63,710 bases of DNA, from the NCBI GenBank assembly GCA_030538675.1, contig JAUNTM010000004.1, forward strand, positions 1 through 63,710. Direction: 5' to 3'. The notes below the pieces were generated by a model. That model saw only the letters and a list, made by a program, of their open reading frames with translations, had not been told where the DNA came from and searched no databases. The translations under genes and the position numbers were made by a program. The stretch comes from Capnocytophaga sp. (GTDB taxonomy: Bacteria; Bacteroidota; Bacteroidia; Flavobacteriales; Flavobacteriaceae). Shown here one piece after another: positions 35,926 through 44,766 of the stretch (its first letter is position 1; each line of letters starts with the position of its first letter).

Positions 35926-35943
35926 TGATGATAAAATTTTGTT

Positions 35944-36288
35944 TTATTTGTTGTACACACTTTCTTTTTTGAAGTGTTTTGCCAACAAATAGTACACAAC
36001 CGCACGGTGTTTATTTTTGTTGGATTTGCCATATTGCTCTAACACGGCATCAATAGCACTATCCAACTCAGGGCTGTCAGTGAGTCCTAATTTCTTGATA
36101 AGGAAATTCTGCTTCACACGGTCAAGTTCCGATTGGTCAGAACCTGCAACTGTTGATGAATCAGCATTGTAGATAGAAGGTCCTAAGCCAACTGTTACTT
36201 TCGTAAGAAAATCCAAGTCAGGGGTTACGCCACATTTTTCTTTCAAATCGGCAGCGTACTTCTCAATAAGTTCGTCACGTTTACTCAT
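35944..36288 (-). CDS. DUF2853 family protein
   Basis: A 114-residue cytoplasmic protein of the DUF2853 family, whose members have about this length. The N-terminal MSKRDELIEKYAADLKEKCG and the C-terminal NKHRAVVYYLLAKHF are family segments; the whole is predicted helical. Function is unknown in the family. It is the last gene of the menD operon, 38 bases after the menD stop, and is followed by a strong terminator, so co-transcription is likely but a menaquinone role is not shown. Confidence 0.9.
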   Translation of the reverse strand: MSKRDELIEKYAADLKEKCGVTPDLDFLTKVTVGLGPSIYNADSSTVAGSDQSELDRVKQNFLIKKLGLTDSPELDSAIDAVLEQYGKSNKNKHRAVVYYLLAKHFKKESVYNK

Positions 36289-36326
36289 AATTTATTATTT
36301 ATTAGAAATTAATGCCGAAAGGTAAG

Positions 36327-38003
36327 TTATTTTTTTAAATCCTGAAAGTATTCTAATAAAATTTTATCATTTTCTTTTCGAGGCGTAAGTATTTCGAGTA
36401 TTTTCGGACGTGTTGATGCTTCAAAAAAAGTTGCCAATTCGTCATCCAAGCTGTTCATATCATAGGCTTTTTGATAATTCCATTGATACATACCGGCAAG
36501 ATGCCGGGCTGTGAGGGCATGAGGTGTTTCGAAATAAGTTTCGAAGTGCGGGTCGGTTTTGTCCCCCGGCAATATACGAAAAATACCGCCTCCGCCGTTG
36601 TTAATGATGATGATACGGAAATTTTCAGGAACATAATTATTCCACAAAGCATTGCTATCGTAAAAAAAACTAAGGTCGCCCGTGATGAACAGCGTAGGCA
36701 ATGGATTGGCAGTGGCAGCCCCTATAGCGGTCGATGTACTTCCGTCGATACCGCTTGTACCACGATTGCAATATATTTGCCATTCGGGCTGAAATTCAAA
36801 TAGTTGCGTATAGCGTATCGGTGAACTATTGCTTATTTGGATATGATATTTTTCGGGAATACTGCCAACTATTTTTTTGTAAACACTCATGTCCGAATAC
36901 GGTATTTTTTCTAAGTATTCAAAATGACGTTGCTGTATATTATCCTGTATATCAAACCAATAGGCGTGGTAGTTGCTTTCTTGAGTTTTCAACCGTTGCG
37001 AAACAGCCTTCCAAAACGAACGAATATCGGTCGCAAAATGATGCGTCAGGCAAAAATACGAATCATACCCTTTGTATGGGTCTACGTGATAATGATATTT
37101 CGGGCGGAATGTCCGGAGGAATTGTTTTATTTTTTTAGAAACCACCAGCCCACCAAAAGTCAGTAGCAATTCGGGCTGCAAAAGCTCCTTTGCGGATTCG
37201 TCTTTTTCGGTATGCGAAAGTAATTTGTCGATATACGGGACAAATTTCGGATGATGCAGGTTGGAAGTCGTTTCGGTCAGCACAAGTACAGAAGGGTCAT
37301 CGGCAAGGCGCAAAATCATATCCGCTTCAACACTTCCGGGACGCAACACGCCCACAAGTACCATTTTTTTGATGCTTTGATGCCAGTTTTCGATAAAGTT
37401 ACTGAGTTGTTGTCCTCCCAAAGGCGTAATTCTACATTCCGCAGGTTCGTTTTTGAAATGCGAGGTCGCTTCGGTTGTTGTCAAATAAAGCGGTTCTTCG
37501 AACGGCACATTGATATGCACAGGGGCTTGCCGCACGATAGCCGTATTAAGCGCCATATTGAGTTCGTATATATTGCTATCTAACTGATTGTCAGCATCCG
37601 AAAGATTGGCGTTATACGCACTATGGTTGGCAAACACGTTGGTTTGGCGTATGGTTTGTCCGTCCCCGATATCAATTTTGTCCGACGGTCTGTCTGCTGA
37701 GATAACTACCAAGGGAATATCGCTATAAAACGCTTCTGCGAATGCCGGATAATAGTTCAATAACGCCGAGCCCGAGGTACAAATTACCGCCACAGGATGT
37801 TGTTCCTGCTGGGCAATTCCTACTGCAAAAAAAGCCGCACAACGCTCATCTACAACACTATACGTCGTAAAAAAAGGGTCGTTGGAAAACCCAATAGTAA
37901 GTGGTGCATTGCGTGAGCCGGGCGATATGACGATGTGTTTGATATTCTTAGCTTTGCAGGCCTGTATCACAAGTTGTGCAAGAGCGATGGCGGGGTGTTT
38001 CAT
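36327..38003 (-). CDS. menD: SEPHCHC synthase MenD
   Basis: MenD joins 2-oxoglutarate and isochorismate with thiamine diphosphate to make SEPHCHC, the first committed step of menaquinone synthesis. The 558 residues are of normal length. The N-terminal VISPGSRNAPLT and catalytic glutamate E53 in VVDERCAAFFAVG are present, and the ThDP/Mg motif is GDLSFFYDSNALWNN with the later INNGGGGIF. The start codon overlaps the stop of the upstream membrane-protein gene (ATGA), so the two are translationally coupled. ubiE/menG, the last pathway step, is at 61545. Other men genes are not in the window. Confidence 0.96.
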   Translation of the reverse strand: MKHPAIALAQLVIQACKAKNIKHIVISPGSRNAPLTIGFSNDPFFTTYSVVDERCAAFFAVGIAQQEQHPVAVICTSGSALLNYYPAFAEAFYSDIPLVVISADRPSDKIDIGDGQTIRQTNVFANHSAYNANLSDADNQLDSNIYELNMALNTAIVRQAPVHINVPFEEPLYLTTTEATSHFKNEPAECRITPLGGQQLSNFIENWHQSIKKMVLVGVLRPGSVEADMILRLADDPSVLVLTETTSNLHHPKFVPYIDKLLSHTEKDESAKELLQPELLLTFGGLVVSKKIKQFLRTFRPKYHYHVDPYKGYDSYFCLTHHFATDIRSFWKAVSQRLKTQESNYHAYWFDIQDNIQQRHFEYLEKIPYSDMSVYKKIVGSIPEKYHIQISNSSPIRYTQLFEFQPEWQIYCNRGTSGIDGSTSTAIGAATANPLPTLFITGDLSFFYDSNALWNNYVPENFRIIIINNGGGGIFRILPGDKTDPHFETYFETPHALTARHLAGMYQWNYQKAYDMNSLDDELATFFEASTRPKILEILTPRKENDKILLEYFQDLKK

Positions 38004-38476
38004 GTATTTTCTGTCAAAATAGTGGACGACTCTTGCTGCATCGAAGTTGTTCCGACAATTGCTCGAGCTTTCGATTTATTTTTTCGCAAAAATAAGAAAT
38101 ATATACACGTGATAAGCCAACCAACCCAAAAGAGATAAAATCCTATGTGGAAATTCTGTCGCATCAAGCGGTGATTGGTCGTCGTAAAATCATTGTACGT
38201 AAAATAAACGCCCGCGATTCCTGCCACCAAAAGTAGCAATGCCAGCACACGGCCTATCCGGGAATGTATTTTCCTAAAAACAAGCAGCACGACCATTACC
38301 GACAGCTGTACAGCAAGCAATAATAAGGCCGTCTTCCACCATGTTTTTAAAATGAGATATTCTCTGAATTTCAAGCTGATACCTACTCTTCCTATCCATG
38401 ACATTTGCGAAATAAAAATGCCCGACACCACACTAATGAGTGCTTGGAATAATGATAAAATAAGGATATTCTTCAT
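38000..38476 (-). CDS. Small integral membrane protein of unknown function
   Basis: A 158-residue protein with four hydrophobic segments (about 3-22, 48-66, 77-94 and 112-130) and a charged, polar C-terminal tail. No family motif is recognised. Its stop overlaps the menD start by four bases and it begins eight bases after the upstream lipoprotein gene ends, so it belongs to the menD transcript. This setting could suggest a role near respiration or quinones, but there is no motif to support it. Confidence 0.75.
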   Translation of the reverse strand: MKNILILSLFQALISVVSGIFISQMSWIGRVGISLKFREYLILKTWWKTALLLLAVQLSVMVVLLVFRKIHSRIGRVLALLLLVAGIAGVYFTYNDFTTTNHRLMRQNFHIGFYLFWVGWLITCIYFLFLRKNKSKARAIVGTTSMQQESSTILTENT

Positions 38477-38484
38477 CTGAAAAA

Positions 38485-39036
38485 TTATTTTACTACTTTC
38501 CAGCCGCTTTTTTCATCATACTTGAGGCGGAATTTCCGGGTAATGAACTGATGGTTCGGATGTGGGTCTTTGCCAAACTCATAGAAAGGCGTTTTTTCCT
38601 TGTCGAGAACGGCGGTGCATACGGCAGTTTTGTTACTGTTTTTTTCAAGAACAATATCTTTATCATTCAGTTCGTAGACAATCGTTTTGACAGTTACACT
38701 ATTTTTATCATGTTTTACGACATACGGCAAAGCGGCTTTGGTCAGCATTGGCGAAAGTATGAGAACCGTATCTTTGGAAAACCATTTTTTGCGTGTTTTC
38801 TCGTTATTGATTTCGATAAGTCCGTTGTCCGCAAGGGTTTCGAGCGAATTGAGCAACACATGGTCTTTGTTACTATCAAGTTTTTGCTTGTACGTATTAA
38901 AATTGCCCGTTTCGTACAGCGGACTGTTTGCCAAATGGTTTTCAATAATTTTACGGGCTTGTCTGGGTGCTATTTCCCCTTCCGATTTACAGGATACTGC
39001 CACCAATGTAACTAGTATAAGTGTAACGAATCTCAT
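38485..39036 (-). CDS. Lipoprotein of unknown function
   Basis: A 183-residue lipoprotein when started at the ATG at 39036 (MRFVTLILVTLVAVSCKSEG...), lipobox VAVSC with mature Cys at residue 16. The frame is open 11 codons further upstream, but that would place non-signal residues before the signal, so the internal ATG is preferred. The mature part has a helical PRQARKIIENHL start and a beta-rich remainder ending in FRLKYDEKSGWKVVK, similar in feel to small DUF-type envelope lipoproteins. It heads the menD operon. Function unknown. Confidence 0.78.
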   Translation of the reverse strand: MRFVTLILVTLVAVSCKSEGEIAPRQARKIIENHLANSPLYETGNFNTYKQKLDSNKDHVLLNSLETLADNGLIEINNEKTRKKWFSKDTVLILSPMLTKAALPYVVKHDKNSVTVKTIVYELNDKDIVLEKNSNKTAVCTAVLDKEKTPFYEFGKDPHPNHQFITRKFRLKYDEKSGWKVVK

Positions 39037-39178
39037 AACGCTATTTTTTAGTAAATAAATGATACTCACAAAGATACTTATTTTTTTCGTTCGGGCAACT
39101 TATTTAAGAATAAAGATGGCAAACCGTGTCATTTCGTATCATTTTTTTTTCGAAAAATGATTATTCCTCCAAGATTAA

Positions 39179-40375
39179 TTACCGATTTCTATACGCAAGA
39201 AGAAGCACTAAAATTCTATTTTTCAATCTGTTGAATTGAATTCGCCCTAAACGATAGCTATCCCAAACGAAACTTTTGGCTTCTGCCAATGCCAATGCAT
39301 ATTTTTCGGCAACGACAGGTTTGTATTGGTTGTAGCGGAAGGAGAGCCACACGTTGAGCACCACAAAACCGAGAGCGCCCGGGATAACCACATACGGACT
39401 CAAACTGTGATGCCAATAGCGGTAAAACCCAATACCGATAAGGCTTCCGTAAAGCGTCATGTAGTGAATGATATAAATTGAAAGCGTATTCTGACCGACG
39501 GAACGAATCATCGGCGACATGATCACATTGCGAAGCAGCATAAATACCGTGAAAACCAAAAGTACATTCCCCAAACGGCTGAACAAATGATAATCGGTAT
39601 GCAACCAAAACAAATGCCAACCGGTAAAGCCGTGCAACAGGACAAATAACGGCTGCGACCCAAATGACAGTAACAATCCAAAAAACACCGAAAAGCCTAT
39701 GGCATAGCGATATATGTGCGGATTATCTTTGTAAAGATTGAATAATGTCCCTACAAATGCCCCGAATGCCGCATATCCAAACCATGGGAATATCGTAAAA
39801 ACCGAACCGTGGATTTGCGTGAAATAATTCGCTAAAAAAGTGGGCAGAAACTCATACCGGAGCGAACCGTACACAGGTGCAATCACGAATAACAACAGCG
39901 TAGCGGAAAGCAATAATAACGGCATCACATAGCGATTCCGGCGGTACGAATATAAGTAAATAGCTATCAGAAACAATAATGAAAGCCCGATACAATGAAG
40001 CACATCGACCATATAAGCATTCGAATATATTTCTCCGTTAAAAAGAAGCCCTTTCCAATTGATTCGCAATGCGTAAGCGGTCAATACCAGTACTATCCCG
40101 CGGCGAATCCCTTTGGTAACCCGTATATGATTCCACCCTATTTTGGCCGGTTCTTTCTCTTTGGCAAGCAGATACATAAAAATAAATCCCGAAACGGTAA
40201 AGAAAACAGGTGCTGTCAATCCTCTGAAAAACAGCCACGTACTAAAAACAGGGTTGTCCAAATCCCGATATTCGTGAGCCAACAGCCCGTCCACAAAATG
40301 CCCTTGGAGCATCATGCAGATAGCGAAAGCACGCATCACATCTATAAAATAAAGCCTGAAAGCAGGATTTTTCAT
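39179..40375 (-). CDS. Membrane acetyltransferase of the heparan-alpha-glucosaminide N-acetyltransferase type
   Basis: A 398-residue polytopic membrane protein with about ten hydrophobic segments. The N-terminus RLYFIDVMRAFAICMMLQGHFVDGLL is the conserved start of the HGSNAT-like/DUF1624 acyltransferase family, including the histidine thought to carry the acyl group. The family moves acetyl groups across the membrane onto sugars or similar acceptors. The bacterial acceptors are mostly unknown. A hairpin (39138-39161) lies just after its stop. It has no close operon partner; the lipoprotein gene downstream is 142 bases away. Confidence 0.86.
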   Translation of the reverse strand: MKNPAFRLYFIDVMRAFAICMMLQGHFVDGLLAHEYRDLDNPVFSTWLFFRGLTAPVFFTVSGFIFMYLLAKEKEPAKIGWNHIRVTKGIRRGIVLVLTAYALRINWKGLLFNGEIYSNAYMVDVLHCIGLSLLFLIAIYLYSYRRNRYVMPLLLLSATLLLFVIAPVYGSLRYEFLPTFLANYFTQIHGSVFTIFPWFGYAAFGAFVGTLFNLYKDNPHIYRYAIGFSVFFGLLLSFGSQPLFVLLHGFTGWHLFWLHTDYHLFSRLGNVLLVFTVFMLLRNVIMSPMIRSVGQNTLSIYIIHYMTLYGSLIGIGFYRYWHHSLSPYVVIPGALGFVVLNVWLSFRYNQYKPVVAEKYALALAEAKSFVWDSYRLGRIQFNRLKNRILVLLLAYRNR

Positions 40376-40471
40376 GTTGTTTTTTCCCCGTTTGTTTTAA
40401 TGATGGGGCAAAGATACTAAATACTCATTATTTGCCATACATAACTCCCCGATTTATTGGCGATTTTAACA

Positions 40472-40978
40472 TTATCGTTCAAAAATGTTATCTTTCTCAT
40501 TTTCAAAATCTAGACTCGCCGAATTGACACAATACCGCAATCCTGTCTCGGTAGGACCATCGTTGAATACATGTCCTAAATGCCCACCGCATTTCGAACA
40601 AAGAATCTCCACCCTGACCATGCCGTGCGAAGTATCTTTTTGGTAGATAATGGCACTGTCGAGCGGACGGTCAAAACCCGGCCAGCCGCAATCGGTCTGG
40701 AACTTGCTGTCGCTCTCAAAAAGCTTCTGACCGCAACCTTTACAATGATACGCACCTTCCTCAAAATGAGTATTATACAAACCCGTATGCGGATATTCCG
40801 TCCCTTTTTCACGCAAAATATAATATTCTTCTTGCGTGAGTAATTCTCGCCATTGCGCGTCTGTTTTTTGCACAGGATACTTTATTTCATCTGCTCTATC
40901 CATAGTTTTTAGTATTTTTTGAGTATTCCCATTACAAGCCGAAAATAATATCACTCCACTGAGTAAGAGATACTTCAT
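40472..40978 (-). CDS. msrB: Peptide-methionine (R)-S-oxide reductase, lipoprotein form
   Basis: MsrB repairs methionine-R-sulfoxide in proteins. The 168-residue protein, started at the ATG at 40978, has a lipoprotein signal MKYLLLSGVILFSAC (Cys 15), so this copy is probably anchored outside the cytoplasm rather than free in it. The zinc ligands are the two pairs CKGC and CSKC, the substrate-binding TDCGWPGFDRP is present, and the catalytic cysteine is in RYCVNSASL. The frame is open 13 codons further up (to 41017), but that would put MKKYNFLFQANSF before the signal and is less likely. Periplasmic MsrB proteins usually protect exported proteins from oxidants. Confidence 0.92.
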   Translation of the reverse strand: MKYLLLSGVILFSACNGNTQKILKTMDRADEIKYPVQKTDAQWRELLTQEEYYILREKGTEYPHTGLYNTHFEEGAYHCKGCGQKLFESDSKFQTDCGWPGFDRPLDSAIIYQKDTSHGMVRVEILCSKCGGHLGHVFNDGPTETGLRYCVNSASLDFENEKDNIFER

Positions 40979-41050
40979 GAAACTGTTTGCTTGAAATAAG
41001 AAATTGTATTTTTTCATTTTAAAAAGAAATCTATCATTAAAAATGTATTT

Positions 41051-41899
41051 TTAAACAATTTTATTTGTTTTATTTTCGACAAAAGACTGTATTCGTTCCA
41101 TCACTTTTGCATCGGCCATCACCCGTCTATGCCCAAGTCCTTGCGTGATGTATAGTTCGCTATTGGGAGCGTTCTTGTGTATATTATGAGCCGCACTCAC
41201 AGGTACATCCGTATCGTCTTCGTCATGAATGATTAGTATCGGAATCTGTAATTTCCGTATTGCCATTGATGCCGAATAGCGATTGACCGAACTGCCCAAT
41301 TTTTCATTGAGAATACCATGTACTTTACGCCCGACCTCTTTTTTGAGTTCTAATTTATCCGTAAAATCATAAATAATATCTTCAATAATATCGCCGCTAC
41401 CGATGCAAATCAAAAAAGAAGACGACATGCCCATAGCCAATGCATTGATAGACGACATCGCTCCGAGCGAATGCCCGATGATGCCGTAAAAACTGCCCAA
41501 TTGCTTATCTATTTCAATGATACAAGCGATAAATTCTGCCATATAGGTCTTGTTTCCAGATGATTTGCCGTGCGCAGGAGCGTCAAAACTCACTACCGAA
41601 TATCCTTTTGCCAGAAGCGTATCGGCAAGCGTAACCAATTGCGTGCCACGACCACTCCAACCATGTACCAAAAGTATTTTACGGGGTGCATCTCCATATT
41701 CGTACACGTTTATTTTCTTACCGATGGCAGGAATGCTGATGAGCTTTTGGCGGCTCTCTTTGTCCATGTGTTTCTCCCGTTCGGGCATCGCAAACCGTAT
41801 GGGGGTAAAAAATAATCGGGTGGCATACGCCGCTGCCCACGAATGCGAAATAGCTTGTAACACTTTCCCGAAAATCTTATAACCTTTCGGGATTTCCAT
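41051..41899 (-). CDS. Alpha/beta hydrolase
   Basis: A 282-residue hydrolase when started at the ATG at 41899 (MEIPKGYKIFGKVLQ...). The frame is open 77 codons upstream across the promoter region of the divergent epimerase gene, and that part is not credible protein. The nucleophile lies in IGHSLGAM, the acid in IHDEDDTDVP and the histidine in GLGHRRVM. The oxyanion motif is VHGWSGRG. A short hydrophobic or amphipathic N-terminus may touch the membrane. Relatives are annotated only as hydrolases; no substrate can be given. Confidence 0.86.
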   Translation of the reverse strand: MEIPKGYKIFGKVLQAISHSWAAAYATRLFFTPIRFAMPEREKHMDKESRQKLISIPAIGKKINVYEYGDAPRKILLVHGWSGRGTQLVTLADTLLAKGYSVVSFDAPAHGKSSGNKTYMAEFIACIIEIDKQLGSFYGIIGHSLGAMSSINALAMGMSSSFLICIGSGDIIEDIIYDFTDKLELKKEVGRKVHGILNEKLGSSVNRYSASMAIRKLQIPILIIHDEDDTDVPVSAAHNIHKNAPNSELYITQGLGHRRVMADAKVMERIQSFVENKTNKIV

Positions 41900-42118
41900 A
41901 TTTTTCTTTTTTGCCACGCTGTTTTTTTGGGGTAAATATAGACAATTATTTGTATTTAGCGGTTTTTGTTTTTTGTAAAAACGAAAAATTACCTCGAAAA
42001 GCAATCCCAAAAAAATCAAATCAAAGTTTTTAAAAGTATCTGATATACACCAAACTTTTTCTATTTTTGTAATAGAACAACAGATTTCAAAAAACAAATC
42101 CTTTTCCTTGACAAATCC

Positions 42119-43174
42119 ATGACACCTCAAATAAAATTGTCATACGTGCCTTATGATTTACAACTTACGCACGTATTCACGGTTGCGGGCTACAGCCGAA
42201 AAAAAAGCCCCGTAATGTTGGTTGCTCTCGCTTATGACGGAATAGTCGGCTATGGCGAGGCTTCTCTACCGCCTTATTTGGGCGAAAGCCACCATTCGGT
42301 TGCAGCTTTTTACAACAAACTCCATTGGGACGGTTTTACGTATCCTTTCAATATCGAAGAAATACTTGCTTACGTAGACCAAATCGCCCACGGCAATACA
42401 GCTGCCAAAGCGGGTATCGACATTGCCTTGCATGATTTGGTTGGCAAACTGTCTGAACGACCGTGCCGTGAAATAATAGGTTACAGCAAAACTGCCCGCA
42501 ACACATCATTTACCATCGGGATAGATACGCTCGATATGGTTAAACGGAAAACCCAAGAAGCTAAAAATTTCCACCGGTTAAAAATAAAATTAGGAGCAGA
42601 TAACGACCAAGAAATCATTAAATCCATACGGGAAGTAACCCGCGTTGCGCTATGCGTTGATGCCAATCAAGGATGGACGGACAAATACCAAGCTCTCGAC
42701 CAAATAGAATGGATGGCGACCCAAGGTATCGAATTTGTAGAACAACCCATGCCCAAAAGCAGCATCGATGCAATCGCTTGGCTTACAGCACGCAGTCCGT
42801 TACCAATCATAGCCGATGAAGGGGTACAGCGATTGGCTGACATTCCTTCTGCCGTAGGCGTATACTCGGGGATCAACATCAAGCTGATGAAATCAACAGG
42901 TATTGCTGAGGCTGATAAAATGATACGGTTGGCAAAATCTTTAGGATTACAGACCATGCTGGGATGTATGACGGAAACTTCATGTGCCATATCGGCGGCG
43001 GCACAATTGTCATCTGCAGTTGATTGGATTGACCTTGACGGTAATCTACTGATTGACAATGACATATTTGAAGGCGTTAAAGCCACCGAAGGTTTGATAC
43101 AATGCAATGACTTACCCGGTATTGGAGTCGTGCCTTTTCACGATAATTTATTTAGCGAAAGCATAAAACCATAA
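42119..43174 (+). CDS. L-Ala-D/L-Glu-type dipeptide epimerase
   Basis: An enolase-superfamily enzyme of 351 residues. The general bases and metal ligands are recognisable: KIKLG (the KxK lysine pair), CVDANQGW, FVEQPMP, IADEG and the opposite-face lysine in NIKLMKSTGI. This set matches the Ala-Glu dipeptide epimerases that recycle peptidoglycan peptides. The exact dipeptide specificity of such enzymes varies and is not assured here. A TATTTTTG -7-like box at 42062-42069 precedes the gene. A terminator follows, and the SusD gene converges on it from the other side. Confidence 0.88.
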   Translation: MTPQIKLSYVPYDLQLTHVFTVAGYSRKKSPVMLVALAYDGIVGYGEASLPPYLGESHHSVAAFYNKLHWDGFTYPFNIEEILAYVDQIAHGNTAAKAGIDIALHDLVGKLSERPCREIIGYSKTARNTSFTIGIDTLDMVKRKTQEAKNFHRLKIKLGADNDQEIIKSIREVTRVALCVDANQGWTDKYQALDQIEWMATQGIEFVEQPMPKSSIDAIAWLTARSPLPIIADEGVQRLADIPSAVGVYSGINIKLMKSTGIAEADKMIRLAKSLGLQTMLGCMTETSCAISAAAQLSSAVDWIDLDGNLLIDNDIFEGVKATEGLIQCNDLPGIGVVPFHDNLFSESIKP

Positions 43175-43175
43175 A

Positions 43176-43202
43176 AAAAGCTGCCTAATCAAGACAGCTT
43201 TT
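43176..43202. terminator. Terminator between the epimerase and SusD genes
   Basis: AAAAGCTG (43176-43183) pairs with CAGCTTTT (43195-43202), with further CT/AG pairing inside. It sits between two convergent genes and could serve both strands. Confidence 0.7.
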
Positions 43203-43224
43203 ACAAATCAAACGTAAATAATTT

Positions 43225-44757
43225 TTAATTATACCCGGAATTTTGTTCTATTTCTCCTACCGAATTATCAATTTCGAGTTGCGGTACAGGCCAATATTTT
43301 TTGGCTTCCGTCCATCCGGGAAGAATGGTTGCGTTGGCTCTTCCGGTGCGGATAAGGTCGTGATAGCGTTCGTTTTCGCCGGCGAGTTCCAAGCGGCGTT
43401 CGTTGAAAATGGCATCTTTAAGGGCATCGCCTGTCGCGGTTACATCGGCAAGACCTGCACGTGTACGCACTTGGTTCAGTGCTGTTTGTGCATTCGTATC
43501 ATCATTAGTTTCGGCACAGGCTTCGGCATAAATGAGGAGTACTTCTGCGTAACGCATAATGCGGATATTGTTAGCGTTATTCCTGATTTCAGCCGAACGC
43601 TGGTCGGGATATACATACATTTTTTCTTGGTAATATCCCGTGCGGTTGAAAAGCAACCGGTCTTTCCAATCTTGGATAAGTGCGGCATCGCCCGAAGCCC
43701 ACACCGAAGCCGGAATTTCCCGTTCGTACACCTCATCGGTGGTGAGCAAAGTTGCATTTTTGCGGATTACATCGCCTGCGGCATCATACGCATCCGCCAA
43801 ATCTTGCGTAGGCAGATTGATTCCGTAGCCATACGTGATGTTTCGAGGTAACATAAAGAGCGTCTGGAAGTTACCATTATTATTTGTAGCTGCCGTCTCT
43901 GTATTGGAGGTAATAAAATTGATTTCAAATAAGGATTCTATACCATTTTCTCCTGCAAAGGTAAAAATATCAGCATAATTCGCCACCAAACTGTATTCGC
44001 CTGAGTCGATAACTTCTTTAGCCCATGTTTTGGCTTCCGGAAAATTCTTGGCGTACAGATACGTTTTGGCTATCATCGCCTGTGCAAATCCTTGTGTAAC
44101 GTGCCCTATTTCAGTAGGAGCAAGTCCGCTTTTCTTTGGCAAATGTGGCACAGCTTCTTTTAAGTCATTGATAATGAAATCGTAAACGTCGGCTATGTCC
44201 GACTGCCCGATACGCTCCGATGTTGTAATCAAATGGTCAAGTATCGGCACACGCCCGAAGCACCGCACCAAATCAAAATGATGAAACGCCCGAAGTACTT
44301 TTGCTTCCGCTATCAGTCTGTTCTTATACGCAACTGACTGGAAAAGAGCATCATCCATACGTTGTACGCCTTCAATGGTTTGGTTGGCTTTATTGATTCC
44401 CCGATAGTTAAGCCGCCATTTGTTGGTTACTTTGGCGTCATTGGCGGGTGCGTTAAAGGCTTTGGGCAGTGCAAAACCGCCATGGTCGCCATCACTCCCT
44501 CCATAAATGGCATTGTCGCTGAGCGTTTCGCCGAAAGCCCAATAACTCCACCCGAAACGGTAATCTTTCACATCGGAATAAGCTGCCGTGAGCGAGGCAA
44601 CGGCTTTGGCTTGGCTGTTGAAATACACTGCGGACGTTTCTTCGCCGAGTTTATCTTGATTTAAGAAATCGGTGCTACAATTCGTTGCAAGCAAGCCTAC
44701 GGAAACCAATGTAGCTGCTTTTGTTATTTTTGATAGATACGTATTCATGATTTTCAT
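43225..44757 (-). CDS. SusD/RagB-family nutrient-binding outer-membrane lipoprotein
   Basis: A 510-residue surface lipoprotein with lipobox LATNC. The start may be at the first ATG or four residues on (MNTYLSKI...). Family features include the SAVYFNSQAKAVASLTAAYSDV N-terminal helix, the RAFHHFDLVRCFGRVPIL segment and the C-terminal end with RRLELAGENERYHDLIRTG and VPQLEIDNSVGEIEQN. It would bind the ligand of its SusC partner at the cell surface. The susC-like gene ends 10 bases upstream of its start on the same strand, so they form one transcript. No glycoside hydrolase, protease, sensor or anti-sigma gene accompanies the pair, so the ligand cannot be guessed. Confidence 0.95.
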   Translation of the reverse strand: MKIMNTYLSKITKAATLVSVGLLATNCSTDFLNQDKLGEETSAVYFNSQAKAVASLTAAYSDVKDYRFGWSYWAFGETLSDNAIYGGSDGDHGGFALPKAFNAPANDAKVTNKWRLNYRGINKANQTIEGVQRMDDALFQSVAYKNRLIAEAKVLRAFHHFDLVRCFGRVPILDHLITTSERIGQSDIADVYDFIINDLKEAVPHLPKKSGLAPTEIGHVTQGFAQAMIAKTYLYAKNFPEAKTWAKEVIDSGEYSLVANYADIFTFAGENGIESLFEINFITSNTETAATNNNGNFQTLFMLPRNITYGYGINLPTQDLADAYDAAGDVIRKNATLLTTDEVYEREIPASVWASGDAALIQDWKDRLLFNRTGYYQEKMYVYPDQRSAEIRNNANNIRIMRYAEVLLIYAEACAETNDDTNAQTALNQVRTRAGLADVTATGDALKDAIFNERRLELAGENERYHDLIRTGRANATILPGWTEAKKYWPVPQLEIDNSVGEIEQNSGYN

Positions 44758-44766
44758 AGTTTTTTG

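Noticed and set aside
39138-39161. A hairpin ATCATTTTT/AAAAATGAT after the acetyltransferase gene as a terminator
   Set aside because: The stem is almost all A/T and the T-run lies in the loop, so a terminator call is too weak to list.
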